NCBI RefSeq assembly: GCF_001865245.1
Contig: NZ_MKXB01000191.1
Coordinates: forward strand, 1-32,680
DNA length: 32,680 bases
Origin: Streptomyces sp. CC53
GTDB taxonomy: Bacteria; Actinomycetota; Actinomycetes; Streptomycetales; Streptomycetaceae
Direction: 5' to 3'
Shown here: positions 17,025 to 27,049 of the stretch, piece by piece
Layout: every line of letters begins with the position of its first letter
Numbering within the stretch: the first letter of the stretch is position 1
Made by a program: the position numbers and the translations under genes
The notes under the pieces: model-generated
What the model was told of the DNA's origin: nothing
Seen by the model: the letters and a program-made list of their open reading frames with translations, nothing else
The model's database searches: none

Positions 17025-17798
17025 ATGACGAGTGCACTGATTACTGGCGCGACCGCGGGGATCGGGGCCGCGTTCGCGCGGCGCCTTGCGGCGGATGGCC
17101 ACGATGTGGTCCTGGTGGCCCGCGATGCGGACCGGCTGCGGGAGCAGGCGACCGAGCTGCACGACCGGCACGGCGTGGAGGCGGAGGTGCTGTCCGCGGA
17201 CCTTGCGGCCGACGAGGGCATCGCCGCCGTCGAGGCGCGGCTCGCCGACCGGAAGCGCCCGGTCGACCTGCTGGTCAACAACGCCGGCTTCGGCAACAAG
17301 GGCCGTTTCCTGGAAGTGGCGATGGCGGACGAGCTGCGGATGCTGAAGGTGCACTGCGAGGCGGTGCTGCGGCTGACGTCGGCGGCGACGGAGGCGATGC
17401 GCGAGCGGCGGCGGGGCGGCGTGGTGAACGTCGCGTCCGTCGCCGCGTTCGTGCCGCGCGGCACGTACGGGGCGTCCAAGGCGTGGGTCGTGCAGTTCAC
17501 GCAGGGCGCGGCGCGCGACCTGGCGGGCAGCGGGGTGCGGCTGATGGCGCTGTGCCCGGGTTTCGTGCGGACCGAGTTCCACGAGCGGGCCGGCATGGGC
17601 ACGGACAACATCCCGGGGTGGATGTGGCTCGACGCCGACAAGGTGGTGTCGGAGGCGCTGACCGACCTGGCCCGGGGCCGCACGCTGTGCGTTCCCGACC
17701 CGCGTTACAAGGCGCTCATGGGCGTGGTGAAGCTGGCTCCGCGGGGCCTGCTGGGCGGGGTGAGCTCACGGGCGGGCCGCAAGTACGGCCCGGCGTAG
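17025..17798 (+). CDS. Short-chain dehydrogenase/reductase
   Basis: 257 aa classical SDR. It has the nucleotide motif TGATAGIG (7-14), NNAG (85-88), catalytic Ser138 in VNVASVAAF, and the Tyr148-X3-Lys152 pair in TYGASK. The acidic/basic residues after beta-2 (ARDADRL) allow NADPH or NADH. The C-terminal part (CPGFVRTEFHERAGM) resembles the DltE/YqjQ-like SDRs of unknown substrate. The ATG at 17025 begins the Rossmann fold with only four residues before beta-1, and there is no good ribosome site, so the mRNA may be leaderless. It is followed by a non-coding stretch and a terminator shared with groEL. Confidence 0.92.
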   Translation: MTSALITGATAGIGAAFARRLAADGHDVVLVARDADRLREQATELHDRHGVEAEVLSADLAADEGIAAVEARLADRKRPVDLLVNNAGFGNKGRFLEVAMADELRMLKVHCEAVLRLTSAATEAMRERRRGGVVNVASVAAFVPRGTYGASKAWVVQFTQGAARDLAGSGVRLMALCPGFVRTEFHERAGMGTDNIPGWMWLDADKVVSEALTDLARGRTLCVPDPRYKALMGVVKLAPRGLLGGVSSRAGRKYGPA

Positions 17799-18278
17799 CC
17801 GCGCACCGGACCGCCGTGGGGCCCTTGCGCGGGTGGATACGCGCGGGTTCGGTACGTGACGTGATGTCGGCAGGACCGTTGGGCCGTGCCGGCGCCGGGG
17901 CGTTGGGCGGGGCGTTGACCGGCGGGGAGGCCGGTCGGCGCGGAGGAGCACCCGCGGTTGCGGAGGGCTGCTGCGAGGTGGGCGCCTCGCGGTGGGACGG
18001 CCTGGAAGGACGGCCCGCGGGGCGGATGTCCGCGGGCGGGACGAGGTGAAGGCGGACGGTCCGTGCAGGGGAGGGACCGTCAGGCCGAAGTGGTGCGAAG
18101 GCGGATGGCGCCGGCGCCCGGCGCGTGAGCCGTGTCGTGGCCTGCCGCGGGGCGGGGCTCCCGCCGTCCTGCCGCAGACCACCGCCGTACGCGCGGGAAC
18201 CGCGCTCCGACCTCTACGGACAGGAACTGTGGCAGGCGGGCGACGTACCCGCGTGGAGCACGCGTGCCCGCACACGGG
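17799..18278. other. Intergenic stretch, no gene seen
   Basis: 480 bp between the dehydrogenase and the groEL terminator. Open frames exist on both strands, but their products are Arg/Gly/Ala/Pro-rich with no family signature, good start or ribosome site. I see nothing I can call here. Confidence 0.5.
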
Positions 18279-18315
18279 CGAGGCCCGGTGCCCCTCGGCG
18301 GGGCACCGGGCCTCG
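18279..18315. terminator. groEL terminator
   Basis: A perfect 16-bp stem (18279-18294 with 18300-18315) closed by a 5-nt TCGGC loop, 23 nt past the groEL stop. It is the strongest hairpin in the window and can also stop plus-strand transcription from the dehydrogenase gene. Confidence 0.88.
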
Positions 18316-18338
18316 GCGCGCTGAACGTCCGTCAGGCG

Positions 18339-19979
<1,641 letters not shown>

Positions 19980-20074
19980 TCAGCCCTCTCGGTACTCGGG
20001 TGGAGAAAAAGGCGGCGCCCCTCGCCGCCCGGCGCGGGTGCGGCAGCACGGCATCGGGGGCCAGGGGCGCGACC

Positions 20075-20098
20075 TCAAGGCATCAAGGCATCAAGGCA
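20075..20098. repeat. Triplicated 8-bp repeat between groES and groEL
   Basis: TCAAGGCA is repeated three times without gaps in the groES-groEL spacer, 12 nt past the groES stop. It is probably slippage-derived; a role in differential groES/groEL expression is possible but unsupported. Confidence 0.7.
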
Positions 20099-20109
20099 GA
20101 TGCGAGGTC

Positions 20110-20418
20110 TTACTTCTCGATGACCGCGAGCACGTCGCGGGCCGAGAGGACGAGGTACTCCTCGCCGTTGTACTTGACCTCGGTGCCGCCGTACTTGCTG
20201 TAGAGCACGACGTCGCCGACCTTCACGTCGAGCGGGAGGCGCTCGCCGTTCTCGAAGCGGCCCGGGCCCACGGCCAGGACAGCGCCCTCCTGGGGCTTCT
20301 CCTTGGCAGTGTCCGGAATAACCAGGCCAGAGGCCGTGGTCTGCTCGGCGTCGAGCGGCTGGACCACGATGCGGTCCTCAAGCGGCTTGATGGCAACCTT
20401 GGAGCTGGTGGTCGTCAC
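20110..20418 (-). CDS. groES: Co-chaperonin GroES
   Basis: 102 aa 10-kDa lid of the GroEL chamber. [18 protein letters not shown] with the mobile loop [18 protein letters not shown] and the C-terminal [18 protein letters not shown] are characteristic. The start is GTG at 20418 with GGAGGT 6 nt upstream. The leader is about 125 nt from the predicted promoter. It is the first gene of the groES-groEL1 operon. Confidence 0.97.
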   Translation of the reverse strand: MTTTSSKVAIKPLEDRIVVQPLDAEQTTASGLVIPDTAKEKPQEGAVLAVGPGRFENGERLPLDVKVGDVVLYSKYGGTEVKYNGEEYLVLSARDVLAVIEK

Positions 20419-20518
20419 GATCCGACCTCCCCCTTCGGAGATCTCACGGGGTCTACTGTCTGAGGTGGCGACCAGGTGGATCCGTCGTCGCGGGTGCCGG
20501 ACCTGCCCGTCGCTGTGT

Positions 20519-20543
20519 TGGCACTCTCCCTCGGGGAGTGCCA
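20519..20543. promoter_or_regulatory. CIRCE operator 1
   Basis: TGGCACTC-N9-GAGTGCCA, a perfect 8-bp inverted repeat with the 9-nt CIRCE spacer. It overlaps the predicted transcription start of groES, so bound HrcA would block initiation. Confidence 0.9.
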
Positions 20544-20549
20544 GAGCTG

Positions 20550-20579
20550 AGACTATGACCGCGGTTAGCACTCGGTCAA
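20550..20579 (-). promoter_or_regulatory. groES promoter
   Basis: On the minus strand TTGACC (20574-20579), an 18-nt spacer and TAGTCT (20550-20555) fit a vegetative promoter. The -35 lies inside CIRCE 2 and the start near CIRCE 1. Confidence 0.7.
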
Positions 20580-20591
20580 GCGGAGTGCCAA
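20565..20591. promoter_or_regulatory. CIRCE operator 2
   Basis: TTAGCACTC-N9-GAGTGCCAA matches the CIRCE consensus TTAGCACTC-N9-GAGTGCTAA with one mismatch. Its spacer contains the groES -35 hexamer. Confidence 0.92.
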
Positions 20592-21117
20592 TTCGCCGCG
20601 GCGCGGCGCGGGAGCCGCCCCCGGGGGACGGGACTTTCGGCGGGCCGTTCCGCCGCACGGCACGGGCCGCGCACAGCTCCTCCGTCCGCGCGACGGGCAC
20701 CGGGACGGGGGGCGGGACCCGCCGCCCCGGGGGACCCGCCGCCCCGGGAGCGGTCGGCAGGCACCGGGCGACGGTCAGCGGGCGGTGGGGCCGGTGTCGG
20801 TCTGGGTGTCGGTACGGCACCACCGGGGGCTCCGAGCTGGTGCCGTACGAAAGGGCGAGCATGCCCGACGCACCGGACGAGGAATCGGACGACCGTGTAC
20901 GGAACCACCCTCGGCCCCACCTATGGCCGCCGCTTCCCCGACCCGGTCGCGGACAGCCGGAGGCCCCGCCGCGCCGTCCGGGTCCCATGCCCGCCGGGCC
21001 CGGTCGCGGTCCGACGCGGCCTCAGCCCCGCGGCGGGGCGGCCGCAGTGCTCGCGTCCCGGCCCGCTGCGGGGGACGAAGGGGCCCGTCCCGGGCACCCG
21101 GACGACCCGGTCCTGAC
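20592..21117. other. Upstream of groES, mostly non-coding
   Basis: 526 bp. No complete gene. Short coding-like pieces occur: a frame from an ATG at 20861 ([11 protein letters not shown]) and a GTG at 20895 ([20 protein letters not shown]) with G/C-rich third positions. They lie in different frames and neither continues as a recognisable protein. Confidence 0.4.
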
Positions 21118-21378
21118 GCCCGTCCCGCCCTCCTCGGCTCCCTGGTGGCCCCGCTGCTGCTCGTCGTGGACACGGCACTGCTGGTCGGCGCGCAGGCCCG
21201 CGCGTTCCACGCCGCCCGCGGGCGGTACGGCACCGAGGTGGCCCTCGCCTCCCGCGGCGCCGCCGCCGCGCCGGTGGCCCTCTGCGCCCGCGTGACCCGG
21301 CGCCGCGGCCTGCGCCTCACCGCACTGATGCAGGCAGCGGTGGCGGTTGCCGCGTGGGCGCTGCCACGCGTCGGGTGA
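21118..21378 (+). pseudogene. Possible decayed small membrane protein gene
   Basis: The last about 80 codons of a plus-strand frame look coding. Third positions are nearly all G/C, a hydrophobic segment (LLGSLVAPLLLVVDTALLVGA) is followed by a charged stretch and a second hydrophobic segment (LMQAAVAVAAWALP), then TGA. No start with a ribosome site is found close upstream. Coding-like pieces upstream are in other frames, so frameshift decay or a sequencing indel is possible. No family recognised. Confidence 0.3.
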
Positions 21379-21523
21379 GCGGTTTCGGGGCGCGCACCGG
21401 CCGCAGGTCCCCACGGGCTGCCGGGAGGGGACGGCCCGGCGGTTCCACGGCGGTCCGCAGGCGGTCCGCCCGCGCGACTCCCCGCACCACCGCGCGCGGA
21501 CCGCTCCGCCCGGCCCCGCACCA

Positions 21524-21622
21524 CCGGGGGTGGACGGCCGCGCGGCTTCGCGGCTGCCGGGGGTGGACGGCCGCGCGGCTTCGCGGCTGCCGGGGGTGGA
21601 CGGCTGCGCGGTTACGCGCCTG
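21524..21622. repeat. 33-bp tandem repeat, three copies
   Basis: Three contiguous units of 33 bp begin at 21524, 21557 and 21590. The first two are identical. The third differs at a few bases. Each unit contains a small hairpin (CCGCG-N6-CGCGG in units 1-2; GCGCG-GTTA-CGCGC in unit 3). The array lies just past the deacetylase stop (21635, minus strand), so it forms the 3' end of that transcript. No spacers, so not CRISPR. Confidence 0.85.
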
Positions 21623-21634
21623 CCGGGTGCGGGG

Positions 21635-22873
21635 CTAGCCGACGTAGTCCTCCAGCCGGGCCACGGCGTAGCCGCGGGCGGTGATCGTGTCCATGGCCTG
21701 CCGGACCATGTCGGCCATCGTGCCCTTCCAGTGGGAGCGCCCCCGGAAGTGGGTCAGCACGATGTCGCCGGGGTGCAGGTCCCGGTCCCACTCGCGCCAC
21801 TCCATCCGGTCGGGGAACGCTTCGGCCGCCCACAGCGGCACCGCCGTGATGCCGCAGGAGGCGGCGGCCCGCAGGGTGTCGCGGTTGTAGTTGCCGTACG
21901 GCGGGCGGAACAGCGTGGGACGGGTGCCGAACCGCTTCTCGATGACGTCCTGCTGGCCGCAGATCTCGCGCTTCTGCTCCGCGTACGACAGCGCCGGCAT
22001 GTACCGGTGGTTGAGGGTGTGGTTGTGCAGGGCCACACCCTTGTCCTGCATCCTCCGGAAGTAGCCGTAGTCCTCCCGCACGAGGTAGTCGCTGAGGAAG
22101 GCGCTGTACGGGATGTCCAGTTCGGCCATCATCCGCAGCAGCTCCGGGTCCTTCTCGGCGCCGTCGTCGATGGTGAGGAAGACGACCCGGTCCTCGGTGG
22201 GGACGGTCGTGAAGACCGGCGGCAGGCCGGGGTCACCCACCTCGAAGCCCTTGCGGAAGGCGATGTCCGGTTTCACGGCGGGCGGCGCCGGAGGCGTCAG
22301 CGGCGTCTGCTTGAGGCCCCACTTCTTCGCCGCGGCCGCCCGGGCGGCCTGCGCCCGGCGGTAGCGTTCGACGTACGCGCTGATCGCTCCCGACGGGGTC
22401 AGCGGCTGCGCCTGCCGGCCCGCCGCGGGTTGCGGCCCGCCCAGGGCCGTCGCCCCCGGCCCGGCATCCCGGGCGCCGCAGGCCGTACCGAGCGACGCGG
22501 CCAGCAGCGCGGCGGCCACGAACCGGCACCGGGTCCTCCGCGGGCGCCGCTGCCGCGGGGGACGTGGGAGGCGCACGAGGCGGGCAGGTTGTGCGGTGCC
22601 CACGAGCCGGGTGAGGCGCAGGTGCCGCGCCCCAGGCGCAAGCGGTACGCGCTGCCGCGGTGGCGCGAGGCGCCCCCGCGCGGTGAGCCGCCCGGGCGGC
22701 ACGAGCCCCCCGAGGAGCGCCGCACGGACGAGCCGCGTCAGCAGTGCCGCCCACCCCAGGGGGCCGCGCGGCCCGCGTCCCCCCGGCTTCCCGGGCTTCC
22801 CGAACCGTCCGAGGCACACCGCGCAGAACGCCCCCCACGCCCCGCGTGACCCTCTTTGTCGTACTAGCTGCAT
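21635..22873 (-). CDS. Polysaccharide deacetylase family protein (NodB domain), exported
   Basis: 412 aa. NodB catalytic motifs are complete: VFLTIDDGAE (about 230-240; first Asp base, second Asp metal ligand), the metal-binding HTLNH within ALHNHTLNHRYM (about 282-287), and FRPPYGNYN (about 321-329). The late motif HPGDIVLTHF is also present. Likely removes acetyl groups from cell-wall polymer, chitin-like or capsule substrates outside the membrane. A hydrophobic stretch FVAAALLAASLGTACG precedes the mature part and resembles a signal peptide with an imperfect lipobox. Codon use stays G/C-rich up to the ATG at 22873, so I used it. A GTG at 22576 would place the signal near the N-terminus and is a real alternative. 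Divergent from the methyltransferase. Confidence 0.85.
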   Translation of the reverse strand: MQLVRQRGSRGAWGAFCAVCLGRFGKPGKPGGRGPRGPLGWAALLTRLVRAALLGGLVPPGRLTARGRLAPPRQRVPLAPGARHLRLTRLVGTAQPARLVRLPRPPRQRRPRRTRCRFVAAALLAASLGTACGARDAGPGATALGGPQPAAGRQAQPLTPSGAISAYVERYRRAQAARAAAAKKWGLKQTPLTPPAPPAVKPDIAFRKGFEVGDPGLPPVFTTVPTEDRVVFLTIDDGAEKDPELLRMMAELDIPYSAFLSDYLVREDYGYFRRMQDKGVALHNHTLNHRYMPALSYAEQKREICGQQDVIEKRFGTRPTLFRPPYGNYNRDTLRAAASCGITAVPLWAAEAFPDRMEWREWDRDLHPGDIVLTHFRGRSHWKGTMADMVRQAMDTITARGYAVARLEDYVG

Positions 22874-22988
22874 GGCGCCGCATCCTGTCAGCGCGGCGGG
22901 CCCGCACCGGCCCGACACCGCCGCGCGGTCCGCACCATCCCCCGCCCGGCCCACAGCATCCCGTCACCCGTGGCCCAGAATGGGGCGA

Positions 22989-24158
22989 GTGACCGATCTC
23001 GCCGCCTTCTCCGCACTGCTCACCGACGAGGGCCGGGCCCTGCTCGACGAGCTGCGCGACTACGATCCCGCCCGGGAACTGGCCGTCGCCTCCCGGCTGC
23101 GCCGCACGCACCCCGCCGAGCTGGTGTCGGCGGCGCTGGGGCAGGCGCGCCTGCGGCAGCGGGCCGTGGCGAAGTTCGGCGCGGACGCCCACCGCATGTA
23201 CTTCACGCCGCACGGCGTCGAGCAGTCCACCCGCAGGTCCGTCGCCGAGTACCGCGCGGCGGCGTTCACCCGGCTGGGCGTGCGCAGCGTCGCGGACCTG
23301 TGCTGCGGCGTCGGCGGCGACGCACTGGCCCTGGCCCGCGCCGGTGTCCGGGTCCTCGCCGTCGACCGGGACCCGCTGACCGCGGCGGTGGCCCGCGCCA
23401 ACGCCGCGGAGCTGGGCGTCGCGGACCTCGTGGAGGTGCGCTGCGCCGACGTGGCCGAGGTCGACACGTCCGCGTACGACGCGGTGTTCGTGGACCCGGC
23501 GCGGCGCGGCGGCCGGGGCAGGGTGTTCGACCCGGAGGCGTACTCCCCGCCGCTGTCCTGGGCGGTCGACAAGGCCCGTACGGCTCCGCACGCCGCGCTC
23601 AAGGTCGCGCCGGGCATCCCGCACGAGGTGGTCCCGGAGGAGGCCGAGGCGGAGTGGATCTCGGACGGCGGTGACGTGAAGGAGGCGGTGCTGTGGTTCG
23701 GCACGGCCCCCGGAACCGTGCGGGCCACGCTGCTGCCCTCCGGGGCCGGCCTCGCGGCGGCGGGGCAGCCGCCGGCGGCACCGGTCCGGCCGGTGGGACG
23801 CTACCTGTACGAGCCGGACGGGGCCGTGATCCGGGCCCACCTGGTCGCGGAGGTCGCCCGGGCGGTCGGGGGCGGGCTCGTCGACCCGACCATCGCGTAC
23901 GTGACGTCCGACGAGTTGCGGGCCACGCCGTACGCGACGGCGTACGAGATCACCGACACGCTGCCCTTCAACCTGAAGAAGCTGAAGGCGCTGCTGCGGG
24001 AGCGCGAGGTGGGCGTCCTGACGGTGAAGAAGCGCGGCTCCGCGGTCGAACCGGAGGAGCTGCGCCGCAAGGTGAAGCCGAAGGGCCCGCACGCGGCGAC
24101 CGTGTTCCTCACGCGGGTCGCGGGGGCTCCGACGATGCTCGTCGGCCGTCCTGCGTAG
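22989..24158 (+). CDS. Class I SAM methyltransferase with THUMP-like C-terminal domain
   Basis: 389 aa. The SAM-binding motif I is VADLCCGVGGDALALA (about 99-114), with an acidic post-motif VLAVDRDPLT and a motif IV DAVFVDPARRGGRGRVF (about 163-179). The C-terminal part (KLKALLREREVGVLTVKKRG, then EELRRKVKPKGPHAATVFLTR) matches the THUMP-like domain found in this actinobacterial family. The substrate is probably RNA, but this is not established. I prefer the GTG at 22989 (VTDLAAFSALL). An ATG three codons upstream is possible. CAGAAT lies 7 nt before the GTG and there is no ribosome site, which hints at a leaderless mRNA. Confidence 0.87.
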   Translation: MTDLAAFSALLTDEGRALLDELRDYDPARELAVASRLRRTHPAELVSAALGQARLRQRAVAKFGADAHRMYFTPHGVEQSTRRSVAEYRAAAFTRLGVRSVADLCCGVGGDALALARAGVRVLAVDRDPLTAAVARANAAELGVADLVEVRCADVAEVDTSAYDAVFVDPARRGGRGRVFDPEAYSPPLSWAVDKARTAPHAALKVAPGIPHEVVPEEAEAEWISDGGDVKEAVLWFGTAPGTVRATLLPSGAGLAAAGQPPAAPVRPVGRYLYEPDGAVIRAHLVAEVARAVGGGLVDPTIAYVTSDELRATPYATAYEITDTLPFNLKKLKALLREREVGVLTVKKRGSAVEPEELRRKVKPKGPHAATVFLTRVAGAPTMLVGRPA

Positions 24159-24212
24159 AACCGGCCGTCGCCGTCGGACCGGTCCGGGGCACGACGGCGT
24201 TCACGGCCCTGC

Positions 24213-24542
24213 TCAGGGGGCCGGGTCACCCGGCGGGCGAGCGGTGACGACGCGGCGGAGGAGGGCTTGGACGGCGGCGGTGACGTCGGTGTCGGACCGG
24301 GTGTGGTGGCAGGGCCCGGTGTAGGCGTGGGTGAGGAAGTCCGCGGTGGGCTCGGGGTCGGGGACATCGAACTCGCCGGCCGCGTGGCCTCGTGTGAGGA
24401 AGGTGACGAGCAGGTCGCGGGCGGCGGTGGCGGGTTCCTCGGCGGTGGCGCCGCCGGGTTCGTGGAAGAGCCGGTGGCAGAAGTCGTGGTGGTGCTGGAC
24501 ACCGTCCACCTCTTCCGGCTCCACGCCGACGCGCGCGACGGG
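24213..24542 (-). pseudogene. C-terminal remnant of a TetR-family regulator
   Basis: The minus-strand frame ending at 24213 encodes about 110 residues that read like the ligand-binding half of a TetR regulator: FQHHHDF-like VQHHHDFCHRLFHEP, ARDLLVTFLTRGHAAGEFDVPD, PTADFLTHAYTG and VQALLRRVV. No helix-turn-helix is found in any frame upstream. 24543-24787 gives only Arg/Pro/Gly-rich translations and holds no gene I can identify. The DNA-binding half seems to be deleted. Confidence 0.55.
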
Positions 24543-24787
24543 TAGACCGACCCGGCACCCCACCGGAAGTCGGGCCGGCAGGCCGGCAGGTCGCCGGGCC
24601 GGCATCCGGAGGAGCCGGTACGTGCCGGGGTCCCGGGCGGGGCCGTGCCGCTCCCGTCCGGGCGCCCGCGGGTGCGCTCGACGAGCGCGTCCCGCGGGCC
24701 GGCAGCGCCGGGTGCCGAGCCGCCTCGCCGGGCGGGACGCCCACTCCACCCGTGCGGGTCGGCCTGCGGTCGCCGCGCCGGTGCGCC

Positions 24788-25114
24788 CTACGCGCCGCCC
24801 CGGGGTGCGCCGCCGCCGGGGGCGGCGTCGCCCAGGAGGGGCCCGGCGCCGCCCGGGGGCGCGTCGACGCCGAGGGAGGTGAAGCGCCAGCGGTGGACCG
24901 GACGGGTGAGCAGCTCGGCCGGGGGCTCGGGGAGCTCCGGAACGCCGTCGCCGTCCCCCTCCCACCACGTCAGGACCAGGACGCGGTCCCCGGGGGCGGT
25001 GAAGGTCTCCCGGCGGAGCGGTGCGGCGTCGAGGCGCTGGGCGCGCGCCCAGGCCAGCAGCTCCGCGCCGCGGCCGGGGACCGCGCGGGCCTCCCACATC
25101 AGCGTCACCGTCAC
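24788..25114 (-). CDS. Conserved hypothetical protein coupled to tsaD
   Basis: 108 aa from a GTG overlapping the tsaD stop by 4 nt (GTGA), so it is translationally coupled. It starts [19 protein letters not shown] and contains [25 protein letters not shown] and RPVHRWRF. The first beta strand, the ARxxxGRxxELLAWA helix and the second strand suggest a dimeric alpha-beta barrel (antibiotic monooxygenase-like) fold, but no catalytic signature is visible. I recall similar proteins after tsaD in other Streptomyces. The last about 25 residues are Gly/Ala/Pro-rich. Function unknown. Confidence 0.75.
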   Translation of the reverse strand: MTVTLMWEARAVPGRGAELLAWARAQRLDAAPLRRETFTAPGDRVLVLTWWEGDGDGVPELPEPPAELLTRPVHRWRFTSLGVDAPPGGAGPLLGDAAPGGGAPRGGA

Positions 25115-26217
25115 GAGTACAGGTTCTCCTTGCTGAGCTCGTGCAGGTGGTCGTGGTCGTGGGCGTGGGAGTGGTCTCCCGGCACGTGGGGGTCCGTCAC
25201 CGGCAGCGAGGAGTCCGCCGAGAGGCCCAGGTCGGAGGGCGGGCGGTTGCGGGCCACCATCTCGGAGCCGAGGGCCGCGACCATCGCGCCGTTGTCGGTG
25301 CACAGCCCCGGGCGCGGCACGCGCAGGCGGATCCCGGCGCGCTCGCAGCGCTCCTCCGCCAGGGCCCGCAGCCGGGAGTTCGCCGCCACGCCGCCCCCGA
25401 TCATCAGGTGGTCGACGCCCTGGTCCTTGCAGGCCCGCACGGCCTTGCGGGTCAGGACGTCCACGACGGCCTCCTGGAAGGAGGCGGCCACGTCGCGCAC
25501 GGGCACGTCCTCGCCCGCGTTGCGCTTGGCCTCGACCCAGCGGGCCACGGCCGTCTTCAGGCCGGAGAAGGAGAAGTCGTACGCCGGGTCGCGCGGGCCG
25601 CTCAGGCCGCGCGGGAACGCGATGGCCGCCGGGTCGCCCTCCTTGGCGAGCCGGTCGATGACCGGGCCTCCGGGGAAGCCCAGGTTCAGCACGCGGGCGA
25701 TCTTGTCGAATGCCTCGCCCGCCGCGTCGTCGATCGTCGCGCCCATGGGCCGCACGTCCGAGGTGATGTCGGGCGCCAGCAGCAGGGACGAGTGGCCGCC
25801 GCTGACCAGCAGCGCCATCGTCGGCTCGGGCAGCGGGCCGTGCTCCAGCTGGTCCACGCAGATGTGGGACGCGAGGTGGTTCACCCCGTACAGCGGCTTG
25901 CCCAGCGCGTAGGCGTACGCCTTCGCCGCCGAGACGCCGACCAGCAGCGCGCCCGCGAGGCCGGGGCCCGCCGTCACGGCGACGCCGTCCAGGTCGCGGG
26001 CCGTGACCCCGGCGTCCTTCAGGGCCCGCTCGATGGTCGGGACCATCGCCTCCAGGTGGGCGCGGGACGCGATCTCGGGGACGACGCCGCCGAAGCGGGC
26101 GTGGTCGTCGACGCTCGACGCGACCGCGTTCGCGAGCAGCGTCGTGCCGCGGACGATGCCGACGCCGGTCTCGTCGCAGGAGGTCTCGATTCCGAGGACG
26201 AGGGGTTCGTCAGCCAT
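25111..26217 (-). CDS. tsaD: tRNA N6-threonylcarbamoyladenosine synthase subunit TsaD
   Basis: 368 aa Kae1/Qri7-family protein that transfers threonylcarbamoyl from threonylcarbamoyl-AMP to A37 of ANN-decoding tRNAs, with TsaB and TsaE. Signatures: [15 protein letters not shown] (7-21), metal ligands His114 and His118 in [13 protein letters not shown], and [13 protein letters not shown]. The ATG at 26217 overlaps the end of rimI by 8 nt; longer in-frame starts lie inside rimI and are rejected. The C-terminal tail ([20 protein letters not shown]) is rich in His and Asp, beyond the usual domain end, and might bind metal. Confidence 0.96.
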   Translation of the reverse strand: MADEPLVLGIETSCDETGVGIVRGTTLLANAVASSVDDHARFGGVVPEIASRAHLEAMVPTIERALKDAGVTARDLDGVAVTAGPGLAGALLVGVSAAKAYAYALGKPLYGVNHLASHICVDQLEHGPLPEPTMALLVSGGHSSLLLAPDITSDVRPMGATIDDAAGEAFDKIARVLNLGFPGGPVIDRLAKEGDPAAIAFPRGLSGPRDPAYDFSFSGLKTAVARWVEAKRNAGEDVPVRDVAASFQEAVVDVLTRKAVRACKDQGVDHLMIGGGVAANSRLRALAEERCERAGIRLRVPRPGLCTDNGAMVAALGSEMVARNRPPSDLGLSADSSLPVTDPHVPGDHSHAHDHDHLHELSKENLYS

Positions 26218-27049
26218 GTGTCTCAGCGCTTTCCATCGGATCTTCCTGTACGTCGTCGTCTTGTGCGCCGTCACCGGCGCCTCGTGCCCCCGCCCGCGGT
26301 GCACGGGCGGCGTCCGCGCGGTGCCCGTCCCCTCCGCGGGGGCCGCGGGCGTCTGCCGTCACGGCGGTGGGGGTCTGCGGTGCGGCGGCTTCCGGCACCG
26401 CGTCCGGCCGCACCGCTGCGTCGGGCACGGTCTCGCCGGGCGCTGTCGCGTCCGGCTCGGCCCCGTCGGAGACGGCCTGGTCGGGCACGGCGTCCTGCGG
26501 GGCGGCGCCCCCGGGAGCGGCCGCGTCCGGGGCGGCGGCGTCCAGGCCGGTGTCCTCCGGCGCGGCGGCGTCCTGGGCCGCGGCGTCCCGCACGGTCAGC
26601 CGCATCACCAGCGCGTCCACGTTCCCCGGCTGGTAGTAGCCGCGCCGGAAGCCGATCGGCTCGAAGCCGAAGCGCTCGTAGAGCCGCTGCGCCCGGGCGT
26701 TGTCGACCCGGACCTCCAGCAGCACCTCCTCGCACTCGAAGTCCGTGGCGCAGCGCAGCAGCTCGGTGAGGAGCCGGGCGCCGAGCCCGGTGCCCCACTG
26801 GTCGCGGGCGGCGGCGATGGTCTGGACGTCGCCGAGTCCGCCGGCAGCGGCGAGGCCCGCGTAGCCGACGATCCGGCCGCCGGCCTCCGCCACCACGTAG
26901 CGGCGCGTCGCCGCGGGGCCGCGCGCGTGCGCGAGCTCCGACCAGAACATGCCTTCCGACCAGGCGTCCTCGGGGAACAGGTCGCGTTCGAGTGCCAGCA
27001 CCGGCGGGATGTCCCACCAGCGCATCTCGCGCAGGGCCGCCTCGGTCAC
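26210..27049 (-). CDS. rimI: Ribosomal protein S18 alanine N-acetyltransferase with long C-terminal extension
   Basis: 279 aa. The first about 150 residues are a GNAT acetyltransferase: [25 protein letters not shown] is the RimI N-terminus, the acetyl-CoA loop is [13 protein letters not shown], and [20 protein letters not shown] and [17 protein letters not shown] follow. RimI acetylates the N-terminal alanine of S18. The remaining about 125 residues are low complexity, rich in Ala, Asp, Pro and Glu with repeated DAAAP-like units, about twice the length of a standard RimI. The GTG at 27049 overlaps the tsaB stop by 4 nt (GTGA), and the 3' end overlaps tsaD by 8 nt. Confidence 0.93.
   Translation of the reverse strand: MTEAALREMRWWDIPPVLALERDLFPEDAWSEGMFWSELAHARGPAATRRYVVAEAGGRIVGYAGLAAAGGLGDVQTIAAARDQWGTGLGARLLTELLRCATDFECEEVLLEVRVDNARAQRLYERFGFEPIGFRRGYYQPGNVDALVMRLTVRDAAAQDAAAPEDTGLDAAAPDAAAPGGAAPQDAVPDQAVSDGAEPDATAPGETVPDAAVRPDAVPEAAAPQTPTAVTADARGPRGGDGHRADAARAPRAGARGAGDGAQDDDVQEDPMESAETHG

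Noticed and set aside
17799..18278. Small ORFs on both strands between the dehydrogenase gene and groEL
   Set aside because: No ribosome site, no recognisable sequence, and compositions typical of non-coding GC-rich DNA.
21524..21622. Possible CRISPR array
   Set aside because: Units are contiguous with no spacers, only three copies, and no cas genes nearby.
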